64,000 bases of DNA from Streptomyces sp. SW4 (GTDB taxonomy: Bacteria; Actinomycetota; Actinomycetes; Streptomycetales; Streptomycetaceae): the NCBI GenBank assembly GCA_003248315.1, contig QKWM01000004.1, forward strand, positions 1,240,001 through 1,304,000, written 5' to 3'. This document shows positions 21,903 through 30,646 of this stretch, in pieces. Position 1 is the stretch's first letter. Every line of letters begins with the position of its first letter. The translations under genes were made by a program, and so were the position numbers. Under the pieces are notes generated by a model, which saw only the letters and a list, made by a program, of their open reading frames with translations, was not told the DNA's origin and searched no databases.

Positions 21903-22209
21903 CTAGCCCTGCCGGGGCTCGGCGCCGCCGGAGGTCCGGCGGACCTGGCCGCCTTGCCGGCCGGTGCCTTCCCTGCGGCCGGCGCCTTCCCTTGCCGGAG
22001 CCGGAGGACGACGCCTCCGGGTCCTGCGGTGCCTCCTCGAAGTCGACCTTGCCCATGTGCCGGTTCATGGACTTCATCAGGCCCCACACCGCCAGGGCCA
22101 TCACCGCGAAGACGATGAAGCCGAGGACGCCGGGGGTGACCTTGTCCTCGTCCAGCTCCTTGGCGAGAGGGACGAGGTGCGTCATTGCCAGGCTCGCGCT
22201 TGCGCTCAT
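21903..22209 (-). CDS. Small membrane protein downstream of mca, frame breaks in C-terminal tail
   Basis: About 102 residues if two missing bases are restored (one at 21989-21991, one near 21917). With only the first, the stop would be at 21884. MSASASLAMTHLVPLAKELDED precedes a single helix, GVLGFIVFAVMALAVWGLM; then KSMNRHMGKVDFEEAP and a Gly/Lys/Pro-rich tail. ATG 22209 lies 1 base after the mca stop (22211), so the two are coupled. From memory, an equivalent small membrane-protein gene follows mca in mycobacteria. The conserved NRHMGKVDFEE segment just inside the membrane is the only distinctive motif. Function unknown. Confidence 0.7.
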
Positions 22210-22210
22210 G

Positions 22211-23092
22211 TCAGGCATTGTCCCGGATGCCCGCGAAGAGGTCGTCCTCGGGGAGGGAGGTGTCCACGAGCGACTTCGCCAGCTCGTACTCCTCCGTCGG
22301 CCAGACCTCCTTCTGGAGCTCCAGCGGCACCCGGAACCAGCCGCCGTCGGGGTCGATCTGCGTGGCGTGCGCGATCAGCGCCTTGTCGCGGATCTCGAAG
22401 AAGTCGGCGCACGGCACGTGCGTCGTCAGCGTGCGCTCGGGGCGGTCGGACTCCGACCAGCGCTTGAGCCACTCGCCGTAGGGGGACTCCAGGCCGCGGT
22501 CCAGCATCGCCTGGTGCAGGGCCTCGGTGCGCTGCCGGTTGAAGCCCTGGTTGTAGTAGACCTTCAGCGGCTGGTACGCCGGGCCGTACTCGTCCTCGGG
22601 GTACTTCTCGGTGTCGGCCGCGCCCTCGAAGGCCACCATCGTGATCTTGTGGGTCATGATGTGGTCGGGGTGCGGGTAGCCGCCGTTCTCGTCGTAGGTG
22701 GTGATCACCTGGGGGCGGAAGGAGCGGATCTTCTTCACCAGCTCGCCGGCCGCCTTGTCGACGTCCTCCAGGGCGAAACAGCCCTCCGGCAGCGGCGGCA
22801 GCGGGTCGCCCTCGGGCAGACCGGAGTCGACGAAGCCCAGCCACTCCTGCTTGACGCCGAGGATCTCGCGCGCCTCGTCCATCTCCTTGCGGCGCACCTC
22901 GTGGATGTTGGCCTCGATGTAGGGGTCGCCCTGCAGCTTGGGGTTGAGGATGGAGCCGCGCTCCCCGCCCGTGCAGGTCACGACGAGCACGTCCACCCCC
23001 TCGGACACGTACTTCGCCATGGTGGCCGCGCCCTTGCTCGACTCGTCGTCGGGGTGGGCGTGGACGGCCATCAGTCGCAGTTGGTCAGTCAA
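22211..23092 (-). CDS. mca: Mycothiol S-conjugate amidase
   Basis: 293 residues, frame intact. Zinc amidase of the MshB/Mca family, which cleaves mycothiol S-conjugates to a mercapturic acid for export plus GlcN-Ins, detoxifying electrophiles. The AHPDDES motif (H13, D15, D16) and GGYPHPDHIMTHK provide the zinc and catalytic residues. Lengths near 290 and the LGFVDSGLPEGDP segment fit Mca rather than MshB. Translation starts at TTG 23092, preceded by GAGG. Neighbours (DUF4307 and greA divergently, small membrane protein downstream) are the standard actinobacterial set. Mycothiol itself marks the organism as an actinobacterium. Confidence 0.93.
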   Translation of the reverse strand: MTDQLRLMAVHAHPDDESSKGAATMAKYVSEGVDVLVVTCTGGERGSILNPKLQGDPYIEANIHEVRRKEMDEAREILGVKQEWLGFVDSGLPEGDPLPPLPEGCFALEDVDKAAGELVKKIRSFRPQVITTYDENGGYPHPDHIMTHKITMVAFEGAADTEKYPEDEYGPAYQPLKVYYNQGFNRQRTEALHQAMLDRGLESPYGEWLKRWSESDRPERTLTTHVPCADFFEIRDKALIAHATQIDPDGGWFRVPLELQKEVWPTEEYELAKSLVDTSLPEDDLFAGIRDNA

Positions 23093-23308
23093 GACTCAAT
23101 CCTCGGTCAAGTCGGCGCCCCGTGTGCGTCGGCGCAGTCTGGTCGGTCTCGTCCCGGACCGGGCTCTCCCCGGGCCTCGGCAAGGGGTGGAGGTCGGGTG
23201 TCGGGCGGGCGGCTTCTATAGTGACCGAATCGGAGGGCGAATAATTCCGGGGTCCGGCTCCGGAACCCGTTTCGGGACGACCGTCCCGCTCCGGCCGAGA
23301 GGACGATC

Positions 23309-23707
23309 ATGAGTACGGCGAGCACGCGACTGCCCGAGGACCGCTACGGGCGTTCCTCGGACGAACGGGCCGACCGCACGCTCAAGGTGGTCGGCGCGGT
23401 GCTCGGCGTCCTCCTGCTCGCGGTGCTCGGCTGGTTCGGCTACCACTACGTCGGCCAGAACAAGATCAGCGGCGAGGTGATCGGCTTCGAGACCTCCGCC
23501 GACGCCGTCAAGGTGCACCTGGAGGTCCGCAAGGACGCCGGCGCGAGCGGCTACTGCACCGTGCGCTCCCAGGCCGAGGACGGCGATCTGGTCGGCCAGG
23601 CCGACTTCCGCTTCGAGGGCGACGCCACCCGCATCGACAAGGTGGTCACCCTGCGCACCAAGGCGCCGGGCACCACGGCCGAGCTGGTCGGCTGCCGCGC
23701 CGGCTGA
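23309..23707 (+). CDS. DUF4307 single-pass membrane protein
   Basis: 132 residues. Cytoplasmic N-terminus (LPEDRYGRSSDERADRTLK), one helix (VVGAVLGVLLLAVLGWFGYHYV), then an extracytoplasmic beta-rich domain with EVIGFETSADAVKVHLEV, two cysteines (SGYCTVRSQ and VGCRAG) that could pair, and an ending typical of DUF4307. GAGGACG lies before ATG 23309. TATAGT near 23217 is a plausible shared-region -10 box. Divergent from mca and upstream of greA, the same order as I recall in mycobacteria. Function unknown. Confidence 0.85.
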   Translation: MSTASTRLPEDRYGRSSDERADRTLKVVGAVLGVLLLAVLGWFGYHYVGQNKISGEVIGFETSADAVKVHLEVRKDAGASGYCTVRSQAEDGDLVGQADFRFEGDATRIDKVVTLRTKAPGTTAELVGCRAG

Positions 23708-23888
23708 CGACCTGCCCGGGCCCCCGCGGATCCTGTGGGGGCTGACCTGGGGTGACACGAATCTGGTGGCTTATGTCCTCCCCCTTTCGCCCCTGAATTG
23801 TTAGGCTCGTGGTTTCGCCCATCCGTGAAGGAACATTCTTCTGGGTAGGGCGATGCTTTGTATTCCCAGTACCGACGAGGAGCACCCT

Positions 23889-24386
23889 GTGACCCAGACC
23901 AGCGAGAACGTCACCTGGCTGACCCAGGAGGCGTACAACAAGCTCAAGGAGGAGCTTGAGTACCTTACTGGTCCTGCGCGCAGCGAGATCTCTGCCAAGA
24001 TCGCCGCGGCGCGTGAGGAGGGGGACCTGCGCGAGAACGGCGGGTACCACGCGGCCAAGGAGGAGCAGGGCAAGCAGGAGCTCCGCGTGCGCCAGCTGAC
24101 TCAGCTCCTCGAGACCGCCAAGGTCGGTGAGCCGCCGGCGGCCGACGGCGCGGTGGCGCCCGGCATGGTGGTCACGATCGCCTTCGACGGTGACGAGGAC
24201 GACACGCTGACCTTCCTGCTCGCCTCCCGCGAGTACGCGAGCACGGAGATCGAGACCTATTCCCCGCAGTCCCCGCTCGGCGCCGGCGTCATCGGCCACA
24301 AGGTCGGCGAGGACGCGGAGTACGAGCTGCCGAACGGCAAGAAGGCCTCGGTGAAGATCCTCAAGGCGGAGCCGTACAACGGCTGA
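23889..24386 (+). CDS. greA: Transcription elongation factor GreA
   Basis: 166 residues. Start GTG 23889 behind GAGGAG; an upstream in-frame ATG at 23853 would add an unlikely 12-residue leader. The N-terminal coiled coil has the acidic tip EEGDLRENGGYHAAKE that enters the RNA polymerase secondary channel and promotes cleavage of backtracked RNA. The C-terminal FKBP-like domain ends in SPQSPLGAGVIGHKVGED. The actinobacterial variant WLTQEAYNKLKEELEYL opens the protein. A TAGGCT box near 23800 fits a promoter about 80 bases upstream. Transcription ends at a strong hairpin 31 bases downstream. Confidence 0.95.
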   Translation: MTQTSENVTWLTQEAYNKLKEELEYLTGPARSEISAKIAAAREEGDLRENGGYHAAKEEQGKQELRVRQLTQLLETAKVGEPPAADGAVAPGMVVTIAFDGDEDDTLTFLLASREYASTEIETYSPQSPLGAGVIGHKVGEDAEYELPNGKKASVKILKAEPYNG

Positions 24387-24416
24387 CCCGCCCGACCCGT
24401 CCGGGCCCCCTGACCA

Positions 24417-24456
24417 CGCGAAACCCCCGGCGTCCCGTGACGCCGGGGGTTTCGCG
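24417..24456. terminator. Perfect 18-bp bidirectional terminator hairpin (greA / XRE)
   Basis: Arms 24417-24434 and 24439-24456 are perfectly complementary (CGCGAAACCCCCGGCGTC and its complement) around a CCGT loop. The outer AAA/TTT pairs make it a good intrinsic terminator for both convergent genes. Confidence 0.92.
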
Positions 24457-24460
24457 CGTC

Positions 24461-24763
24461 CTACGAGGCCAGCCGCTCGGGTGCGGGGTGCGCGGCGCCG
24501 GCCGGGCCGGCGGCGGGCTCGGGCGTGCTGATCTCGGCCCACACCGCGTCCAGGGAGAGACCGAGGACGCCGGCGATCGCCGCGATGGTCGAGAAGGCGG
24601 GGGTGGCCACGCGTCCCGTCTCGATCTTCCGGAGGGTCTCCGGTGAGACGCCCGCGGCGAGCGCCGTGTCGAGCATGGAGCGTTCGCCCCTGGCCCGGCG
24701 CAGCAGGGCGCCGAGGCGCTGTCCGCGTTCGACCTCTTCGGGAGTGAGCGGCAACCTGACCAT
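24461..24763 (-). CDS. XRE-family helix-turn-helix regulator
   Basis: 100 residues. HTH_XRE domain at about 12-70: RLGALLRRARGERSMLDTALAAG, then VSPETLRKIETGRVATP as the recognition-helix region (ETLRKIETG is the classic XRE signature), followed by a short Pro/Ala-rich tail. TAGAAT exactly 7 bases before ATG 24763 indicates a leaderless transcript. Divergent from a methionine aminopeptidase gene, with two identical palindromes in the 67-base gap, so autoregulation and control of the aminopeptidase are likely. Confidence 0.88.
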   Translation of the reverse strand: MVRLPLTPEEVERGQRLGALLRRARGERSMLDTALAAGVSPETLRKIETGRVATPAFSTIAAIAGVLGLSLDAVWAEISTPEPAAGPAGAAHPAPERLAS

Positions 24764-24770
24764 GACCGCG

Positions 24771-24803
24771 ATTCTAGTACCGGTACAGTATTACCGGTAT
24801 AGT
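24771..24803. promoter_or_regulatory. Divergent promoters with twin TACCGGTA operators
   Basis: TACCGGTA occurs at 24778-24785 and 24792-24799, centres 14 bases apart. The XRE -10 (TAGAAT, minus strand, 24771-24776) lies against the first copy, and TATAGT (24798-24803), the probable -10 for the aminopeptidase, overlaps the second. A protein bound to both would block both promoters. Confidence 0.7.
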
Positions 24804-24830
24804 TATTGGCCGCATGAGAGGGCGCCCCGC

Positions 24831-25613
24831 GTGATCGAGATCCTGAACCCCACCCTGCTGGACCGCGCCCGGGAGACGGGCGCCCTCGTCGCCGACATCC
24901 TGCACACGCTCCGCGGCCGCTGCACGGTCGGCACCAACCTGCTGGACATCGACCGGTGGACCAAGGAGATGATCACCGAGGCGGGCGCCACCTCCTGCTA
25001 CGTCGACTACGCGCCGTCCTTCGGGCGCGGCCCGTTCGGCCACTACATCTGCACGGGCGTCAACGACGCGGTGCTCCACGGACGCCCGCACGACTACCGG
25101 CTGGCCGACGGCGACCTGCTCACCCTCGACCTGGCCGTCTCCCTGGACGGGGTCGCAGCGGACGCGGCCATCAGCTTCCTCGTCGGTGACGCGCGTCCGC
25201 CGCAGAGCGTGGCGCTGATCGACGCCACCGAGCGGGCGCTGGCCGCCGGGATCGCCGCCGCCCGGCCCGGGGCCCGCGTCGGCGACGTCTCGCACGCCAT
25301 CGGCACGGTGCTCGGCGAGGCGGGGTACCGGGTCAACACCGAGTTCGGCGGTCATGGCATCGGGTCGACGATGCACCAGGACCCGCACGTCCCCAACAGC
25401 GGGCGGCCGGGACGCGGCTACCCGCTGCGCCCCGGACTGCTCCTCGCGCTGGAACCGTGGGTCATGGAGGACACCGCCCGGCTCGTCACCGACGCCGACG
25501 GGTGGACGCTGCGCAGCGCCACGGGCTGCCGGACGGCGCACAGCGAGCACACGATCGCCATCACGGACGACGGCGCCGAGATCCTCACGCTGCCGAGGCG
25601 GACCGGGGCGTGA
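24831..25613 (+). CDS. map: Type I methionine aminopeptidase
   Basis: 260 residues. Removes N-terminal Met. All five metal ligands are visible: two Asp in LTLDLAVSLDG and AADAAISF, His in GGHGIGSTMHQDP, and Glu in LALEPWVM and in SEHTIAI. Starts at GTG 24831 with GAGAGGG upstream; an ATG at 24813 is out of frame. Streptomyces usually has another map in the ribosomal-protein region, so this is probably an accessory paralogue, here paired with a dedicated XRE regulator. That pairing is unusual for a housekeeping enzyme and suggests conditional expression. Confidence 0.9.
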   Translation: MIEILNPTLLDRARETGALVADILHTLRGRCTVGTNLLDIDRWTKEMITEAGATSCYVDYAPSFGRGPFGHYICTGVNDAVLHGRPHDYRLADGDLLTLDLAVSLDGVAADAAISFLVGDARPPQSVALIDATERALAAGIAAARPGARVGDVSHAIGTVLGEAGYRVNTEFGGHGIGSTMHQDPHVPNSGRPGRGYPLRPGLLLALEPWVMEDTARLVTDADGWTLRSATGCRTAHSEHTIAITDDGAEILTLPRRTGA

Positions 25614-25625
25614 GCCCCGGACGGC

Positions 25626-25691
25626 CTCGGCCCTGAGCGTCGGCGGTCTCGGCCGTGAGCGTCGGCGGTCTCGGCCGTGAGCGCCGGCGGC
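25626..25691. repeat. 22-bp tandem repeat after the aminopeptidase gene
   Basis: Three copies of a 22-base unit starting CTCGGCC at 25626, 25648 and 25670. Each contains GTGAGC or CTGAGC, echoing the gene's own GGCGTGAGCC stop region at 25608-25617. Confidence 0.75.
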
Positions 25692-25764
25692 GCAGCACCG
25701 GGCGGCGACATCGGCCGTGGGGTGTCGCGGCGGGCGTCGGCCGCGGGGTGTCGCTGCGGGGGCG

Positions 25765-26615
25765 TCAGCCGGCCGCCCGGCGGTACTTGCGGACCGCGAG
25801 CGTGCGGAAGACCACGAGGATCACGACCGACCAGATCAGCGAGGCCAGCACCGGGTGCTGCATGGGCCAGGCGTCCGGGGTCCGGAAGCCCGGGGGAAGG
25901 TTGCCGAACAGCTCGCGGCACGCCTGCACCGTGGCGCTGAACGGATTCCATTCCGCGATGTGCCGCAGGAAGGCCGGCATCTGGTTCGCGTCCACGAACG
26001 CGTTGGAGATGAACGTCAGCGGGAAGAGCCAGATCAGACCGCCCGAGGTCGCCGCTTCGGGCGTGCGCACGGACAGGCCGATGAGGGCGCCGATCCACGA
26101 GAACGCGTACCCGAGCAGCAGGAGCAGGCCGAATCCGGCGAGCACCTTGCCGAGGTTCTCGTGCGTGCGCCAGCCGACGATCACCGCGACGATCGCGAGG
26201 ACCAGCAGGGTCAGCGCCGTCTGGACCAGGTCGGCGAGGGTGCGCCCGGTCAGCACGGCCCGCGCGCCATGGGCAGGGAGCGGAAGCGGTCGATGAGGCC
26301 CTTGTGCATGTCGTCGGCGATGCCCGCGCCGGCGCCGGCCGTGGCGAAGGTGACGGTCTGCGCGAAGATGCCGGCCATCAGGAACTCGCGGTAGGCCTGG
26401 GTGGAGCTGGACGAGCCGACCTGGATCGAGCCGCCGAACACATAGGTGAACAGCACCACGAACATGATCGGCTGGATCAGCCCGAAGATGAGCATCTCGG
26501 GGATCCGGGCCATGCGGATCAGATTGCGGCGGGCGACGACCAGCGAGTCCCGGACGGACTGGCCGATCGGACTCGCGGACACGCCGGTCCGGACGGTGTC
26601 GCTGACGGCACTCAC
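25765..26615 (-). CDS. ABC-2 type exporter permease (DrrB-like), frame break at ~26259
   Basis: About 283 residues after restoring one G at 26259-26261. Six membrane helices: IPEMLIFGLIQPIMFVVLF, FLMAGIFAQTVTFAT, VQTALTLLVLAIVAVIVGW, VLAGFGLLLLLGYAFSWIGA, GGLIWLFPLTFISNAFVD and LASLIWSVVILVVFRTLA. The GIADDMHKGLIDRFRSLPMAR segment is the hallmark of the daunorubicin-resistance DrrB family. The GTG start at 26615 overlaps the ATPase stop as GTGA. Forms an efflux pump with the ATPase; substrate unknown. Confidence 0.9.
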
Positions 26616-27595
26616 TGGACGGCCTCCTTGTCCTGGCCCCGGTCGGCGGTGTCGGACTCGGCCACATGTCCCGTGAGGGAGAGGAAGACGTCGTCCAGGG
26701 TGGGCCGGCGCAGGCCGATGTCGTCTATCTCGATACCGCGTGTGTCCAGCTCGCGGATGATCTCGGAGAGGAGCTTGGCGCCGCCGGTCACGGGCACGGT
26801 GAGCTTGCGCATGTGCTCCTCGACGGTGGTCTCGCCCTTGCCGAAGCCGCGCAGCACCTCCGAGGTGGCCTGGATGTGCTCGGGCTCGTGGACCACGACC
26901 TCGACGCGCTCCCCGCCGGTGCGGGCCTTGAGCTGGTCGGAGGTGCCCTGGGCGATCACCCGGCCGTGGTCGACCACCGCGATGTCGTGCGCGAGATGGT
27001 CGGCCTCCTCCAGATACTGCGTGGTCAGCAGCAGGGTCGTGCCGCCGGAGACGAGCTGCTTGATGACCTCCCACAGCTGCTGCCGGTTGCGCGGGTCCAG
27101 GCCGGTCGTCGGCTCGTCCATGAACATCACCGGCGGCGACACGACCAGGGCCGCGGCGAGGTCGAGGCGGCGGCGCATGCCTCCGGAGTAGGTCTTGGTG
27201 GGGCGGTCGGCGGCGTCCGTGAGATGGAACTGCTCCAGCAGCTCGGCGGCGCGCGCCTTCGCCGCCTTCGCTTTCATCTGGTAGAGCTGGCCGACCATCT
27301 GGAGGTTCTCCCGGCCGGTCAGGTATTCGTCGACCGCCGCGAACTGGCCGGACAGGCCGATGGAACGGCGGACGGCGTCGGGCCGGCGCAGCACGTCGAT
27401 GCCCGCGACGACCGCCTTGCCGCTGTCGGGGGTGAGCAGCGTCGTCAGGCAGCGGACGGTGGTCGTCTTGCCCGCGCCGTTCGGCCCGAGCAGGCCCAGG
27501 ACGGTGCCCTCGGGCACGTCGAGGTCGACGCCGTCCAGTGCCCTTACGTCACCGAAGGTCTTCACCAGGCCTTCGGCATAGATGGCGCCTGGCAT
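26612..27595 (-). CDS. ABC exporter ATP-binding protein (DrrA-like)
   Basis: 327 residues, intact. Walker A GPNGAGKTTTVR, Q-loop GLSGQFAAVDEYLTG, signature YSGGMRRRLDLAAAL, Walker B PVMFMDEPTTGLDP and the switch-region LLLTTQYLEEADHLA. The C-terminal DrrA extension holds ELDTRGIEIDDIGLRRPTLDDVFL. ATG 27595 is preferred because GTGGAG sits 6 bases upstream; an upstream GTG at 27607 is possible. The two-gene operon is driven from a promoter near 27701-27729 with a TetR-type operator in its spacer. There is no biosynthetic cluster nearby, so general drug or lipid export is more likely than self-resistance. Confidence 0.92.
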   Translation of the reverse strand: MPGAIYAEGLVKTFGDVRALDGVDLDVPEGTVLGLLGPNGAGKTTTVRCLTTLLTPDSGKAVVAGIDVLRRPDAVRRSIGLSGQFAAVDEYLTGRENLQMVGQLYQMKAKAAKARAAELLEQFHLTDAADRPTKTYSGGMRRRLDLAAALVVSPPVMFMDEPTTGLDPRNRQQLWEVIKQLVSGGTTLLLTTQYLEEADHLAHDIAVVDHGRVIAQGTSDQLKARTGGERVEVVVHEPEHIQATSEVLRGFGKGETTVEEHMRKLTVPVTGGAKLLSEIIRELDTRGIEIDDIGLRRPTLDDVFLSLTGHVAESDTADRGQDKEAVQ

Positions 27596-27700
27596 GTGAG
27601 TCTCCACGTCGTCGGGGATTCTTCGGAAAGCCTAGGTTTGCGAGGTTCGCACCGCTCGTCCGGCCGATCGGGAACGACGGACGTGCCGCGCGACACAGAC

Positions 27701-27729
27701 ACAGTAACGCGATGTATCGCGTCTCTCAA
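27701..27729 (-). promoter_or_regulatory. Promoter of the DrrAB operon with TetR-type operator in the spacer
   Basis: On the minus strand TTGAGA (27724-27729) and TACTGT (27701-27706) are separated by exactly 17 bases. That spacer contains the perfect 16-base inverted repeat ACGCGAT-AC-ATCGCGT (27707-27722). The geometry is textbook for repression by a TetR dimer. No TetR gene is adjacent; the nearest one seen is at 7833. Confidence 0.8.
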
Positions 27730-27779
27730 CGGATTTCCCCGAACGGGTGACAAGGGCTTCCCCGGCGCCGGGCTTCAGG

Positions 27780-28094
27780 CGCCGGGCGCCGGGACCGAGG
27801 GCCGAGAACCCGAGGGCCGAGGGCCGAGGACTGGGCGCCCGAGGGCCGAGGGCAGGGAGCCCGAGAGCCGAGGGCAGGGAGCCCGAAGTCCGGCGCCCCG
27901 GCGCATCCGGCGCAGGACCGGTGCAGCCCGCCGGCGCAGGACCGGTGCAGCCCGCCGGCGCAGGACCGGTGCAGCCCGCCGGCGCAGGACCGGTGCAGCC
28001 CGTCGGCACAGGACCGGTGCAGCCGCCGGCGCATAACCGTGCAGCCCACCGGCGCGCGACCGTGCAGCCCGCCGGCGCGTGACCGTGCAGCCCG
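27780..28094. repeat. ilvA 3'-end minisatellite (25-bp units) and flanking GC repeats
   Basis: About seven degenerate units of about 25 bases (27908-28094), typically GCCGGCGCAGGACCGGTGCA followed by GCCCG. They are copies of the final codons GYTVMR-stop of the minus-strand ilvA gene ending at 28095. The distal part, 27780-27905, is a different CGAGGGCCGAGGG-type repeat. No gene. Confidence 0.85.
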
Positions 28095-29322
28095 CTAGCG
28101 CATGACCGTGTAGCCCGCGTCCCGCAGGGCCTGGCCGACCTCGACGCAGTGCGCCGGGCCCTTCGTCTCGAGGTGCAGCTCCACCTCCGCCTCCGTGAGC
28201 CCGAGCCGCGGATCGGTCCGCACGTGACTCACGTCCAGCACGTTGGCGTCGACCGCCGACAACACCCCGAGCAGCGTGGCCAGCGCGCCCGGCCGGTCCG
28301 TCAGCCGCAGCCGGACGGCCAGGTAGCGGCCCTGCGCGGCCATGCCGTGCCGCAGCACGCCCTGCATCAGCACCGGGTCGACGTTGCCGCCGGACAGCAC
28401 CGCCACCACCGGACCCTCGAACGCGCCCGGGTCGCTCAGCAGCGCCGCCACCGGGCTCGCCCCGGCCGGCTCCACCACCAGCTTGGCCCGCTCCAGGCAC
28501 AGCAGCAGCGCCGTGGACAGCTCGTCCTCGCTGACCGTGCGGACCTCGTCGACGAGATCGCCGACGATCCCGAACGGCACGTCGCCGGGCCGCCCGACCT
28601 TGATGCCGTCGGCCATCGTCGCCGGCTGCTCGATCGACACCGGCCGGCCGGCCGCCAGCGACGGCGGGTACGCCGCCGCGCCCTCCGCCTGCACGCCCAC
28701 GATCCGCACGTCCGGCCGCAGCGCCTTGACGGCGACCGCGATCCCGGCCACCAGGCCGCCGCCGCCGATCCCGACGACGATCGTGCGCACCTCCGGGCAC
28801 TGCTCCAGGATCTCCAGTCCGACCGTGCCCTGCCCCGCGATGATGTCCGGGTGGTCGAAGGGGTGGATGAACACCGCACCCGTGTCGTGGGCGTACTCCT
28901 GCGCGGCGGCCAGCGTCTCGTCGACCACCTGGCCGTGCAGCCGCACCTCGGCGCCGTACTCCCGGGTGGCGCTGATCTTCGGCAGGGGGCGCCCTTCGGC
29001 ATGAACACCGTCGCCCCCACGCCCAGCAGCGACGACGCCAGCGCGACGCCCTGCGCGTGGTTGCCCGCGCTCGCCGCGACCACACCGGCGGCCCGCTGCT
29101 CGGGCAGCAGCCCGGCGATCCTGACGTAGGCGCCGCGCAGCTTGAACGAACCGGTCCGCTGGAGGTTCTCGCACTTGAGGTGCACCGGGGCGCCGACCAG
29201 CTGGGACAGGTGCCTGCTGCCCTCCATCGCGGTCACCCGGGCCACGCCCGCGAGCATCTTCTGGGCCCGCGGACGTCGTCGAGGGTGACGGGCCGGGAGA
29301 GGTCGGCCGTGCTGAGCTTCAT
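28095..29322 (-). CDS. ilvA: Threonine ammonia-lyase with ACT domain, frame breaks at ~28985 and ~29266
   Basis: About 409 residues after restoring two bases. PLP enzyme that deaminates threonine (or serine) to 2-oxobutyrate. Signatures: GSFKLRGAY with the Schiff-base lysine, AASAGNHAQGVA, VVGIGGGGLVAGIA (phosphate cup) and VEPAGASPVAALL. The C-terminal ACT-like domain (LRLTDRPGALATLLGVL, LHLETKGPAHCVEVGQAL) is the single-ACT arrangement of actinobacterial IlvA/TdcB proteins. Start ATG 29322 (MKLSTADLSRPVTLDDV). Divergent from a MarR regulator 145 bases away. Frame breaks fall in G/C runs. Confidence 0.9.
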
Positions 29323-29466
29323 GACTCCAGCATCGCAGTTCACACCTCGCCGCGGCCCTGTGACCAACCTCCGGGACGGGCTTTGCGCAGCGCCGGGGAC
29401 GCCCCGCCGCCGGGCCGCGTACCCTGTCCCCCAACCAGCAGCCCTCCACGAAGTGAGCCTCCGGCC

Positions 29467-29991
29467 ATGCCCACAACACCAGAAATGTCGATGGACATGA
29501 CGACCGCCGGTGACACCGGTCTCCTCGACACGCTCCAGCACGAGGTGGCGTTGTTCGCCCGCCGTGCCGAACAGACCCGGCTCGGCGGGGTCGGGCAGGT
29601 GCGCAACTCGATGGACCGCGCCGCCTACCTGCTGCTCAACCGCCTCGACAAAGAGGGCCCGATGGGCGTCAAGGCGCTCGCCGCCGGTATGGGGATCGAC
29701 TCCTCGACGGTCACCCGGCAGGTCGCCCCGCTCGTCGACACCGGTCTCGTCAAGCGCACCTCGCACCCCGAGGACGGGCGTGCGGTGGTCCTCCAGCTGT
29801 CGCCGCGCGGGGTGTCCCGGCTGGAGGAGGTCCGCTCCTCCCGGCGTCAGCTGATGGCCGAGCTGACCCACGACTGGTCGCCCGAGGAGCGCGAGGCGTT
29901 CTGCACGCTCCTCACCCGCTTCAACGGCGCCCTGTCCGCCCGTATGGCCGCACAGGACACCCCGGGCGCGGAGCCGCAGTCGGCCTCCTGA
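29467..29991 (+). CDS. MarR-family transcriptional regulator
   Basis: 174 residues. Winged helix-turn-helix: RAAYLLLNRLDKEGPMGVKALA, then GMGIDSSTVTRQVAPLVD (recognition helix) and the wing LVKRTSHPEDGRAVVLQLSPRG with the family's DxRxxxxxLT-like pattern. The C-terminal dimerisation helices end in a short acidic tail. A TACCCT box near 29418 gives a leader of about 40 bases. Divergent from ilvA, but nothing ties it to that gene. Ligand unknown. Confidence 0.88.
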   Translation: MPTTPEMSMDMTTAGDTGLLDTLQHEVALFARRAEQTRLGGVGQVRNSMDRAAYLLLNRLDKEGPMGVKALAAGMGIDSSTVTRQVAPLVDTGLVKRTSHPEDGRAVVLQLSPRGVSRLEEVRSSRRQLMAELTHDWSPEEREAFCTLLTRFNGALSARMAAQDTPGAEPQSAS

Positions 29992-30145
29992 CCCCGGACG
30001 CCGGGTCTCCGGGACGCGCTCGCGCGGGGCGGTTCGCCGACTTCGTCCACGCGCGCGTGCGGACGGTGCTTCCCGGCCCTTGACCGGCGGGCCGCCCCTG
30101 TCCTCATATGAGACCGGGGCGGGTCGCCGCCGGACGGGAGGCGCC

Positions 30146-30646
30146 GTGCGCGAACGGCATGCGTCGCGGGATGCCCGCCGGGCCCGGGAGTTCGAGGCGT
30201 TCGTCGCGGGCGCGGGGGGCCGGCTGCTGCATGCCGCGACGCTGCTGACGGCCGAGGAACCCCATGCCAACCCGCGCGCCCGCCGCCTGCTCACCCTGTC
30301 GCTCGCGCAGACCTACGCCGGCTGGGACCGGCTGCGCGGAGAGGACCCCTACGCCCGCACCCGCGCCTGCCTCGCGCAGCGCTTCGCCCGTGAGGCCTGG
30401 CACCGGTACGGCGCCCTGGGCCGCGCCCGGCCGCGCCCGGGCGGTGTCCTGGCCCGGCTCACGGCGCAGGAACGCCTGATCCTCGTGCTCCGGCTGTGGG
30501 AGGGGGTCGCCGAGGAGCAGACGGCGGCCCTGCTGGGCCTGCCCGTGGACCGCGTCCGGACGATCTGCGACCGGGCCACCGCGACGCTGCTCCACCCGCC
30601 GCGCGGCCCCGCGCCGGCGCCGGCAGCCGCGGAGGCGGCGTCGTGA
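30146..30646 (+). CDS. Degenerate sigma-70-like (SigE-family) protein
   Basis: 166 residues from GTG 30146 with GGGAGG five bases upstream. The C-terminal part (ARLTAQERLILVLRLWEGVAEE, QTAALLGLPVDRVRTICDRATA) is a recognisable sigma region 4 helix-turn-helix. The N-terminal part (EFEAFVAGAGGRLLHAATLL, LAQTYAGWDRLRGEDPYARTR) follows region 2 of SigE-family ECF factors. The acidic core-RNAP-binding motif usually found there (like AEDLVQ) is replaced by ANPRARRLLTLSL, so it may be a non-canonical or inactive sigma factor. It overlaps a small membrane-protein gene by four bases. The palindrome CTCATATGAG at 30103-30112 lies in its upstream region. Confidence 0.7.
   Translation: MRERHASRDARRAREFEAFVAGAGGRLLHAATLLTAEEPHANPRARRLLTLSLAQTYAGWDRLRGEDPYARTRACLAQRFAREAWHRYGALGRARPRPGGVLARLTAQERLILVLRLWEGVAEEQTAALLGLPVDRVRTICDRATATLLHPPRGPAPAPAAAEAAS

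Noticed and set aside
25765..27595. Self-resistance pump of an antibiotic cluster (DrrAB similarity)
   Set aside because: No biosynthetic genes lie within the window on either side. DrrAB-type exporters are common outside clusters.
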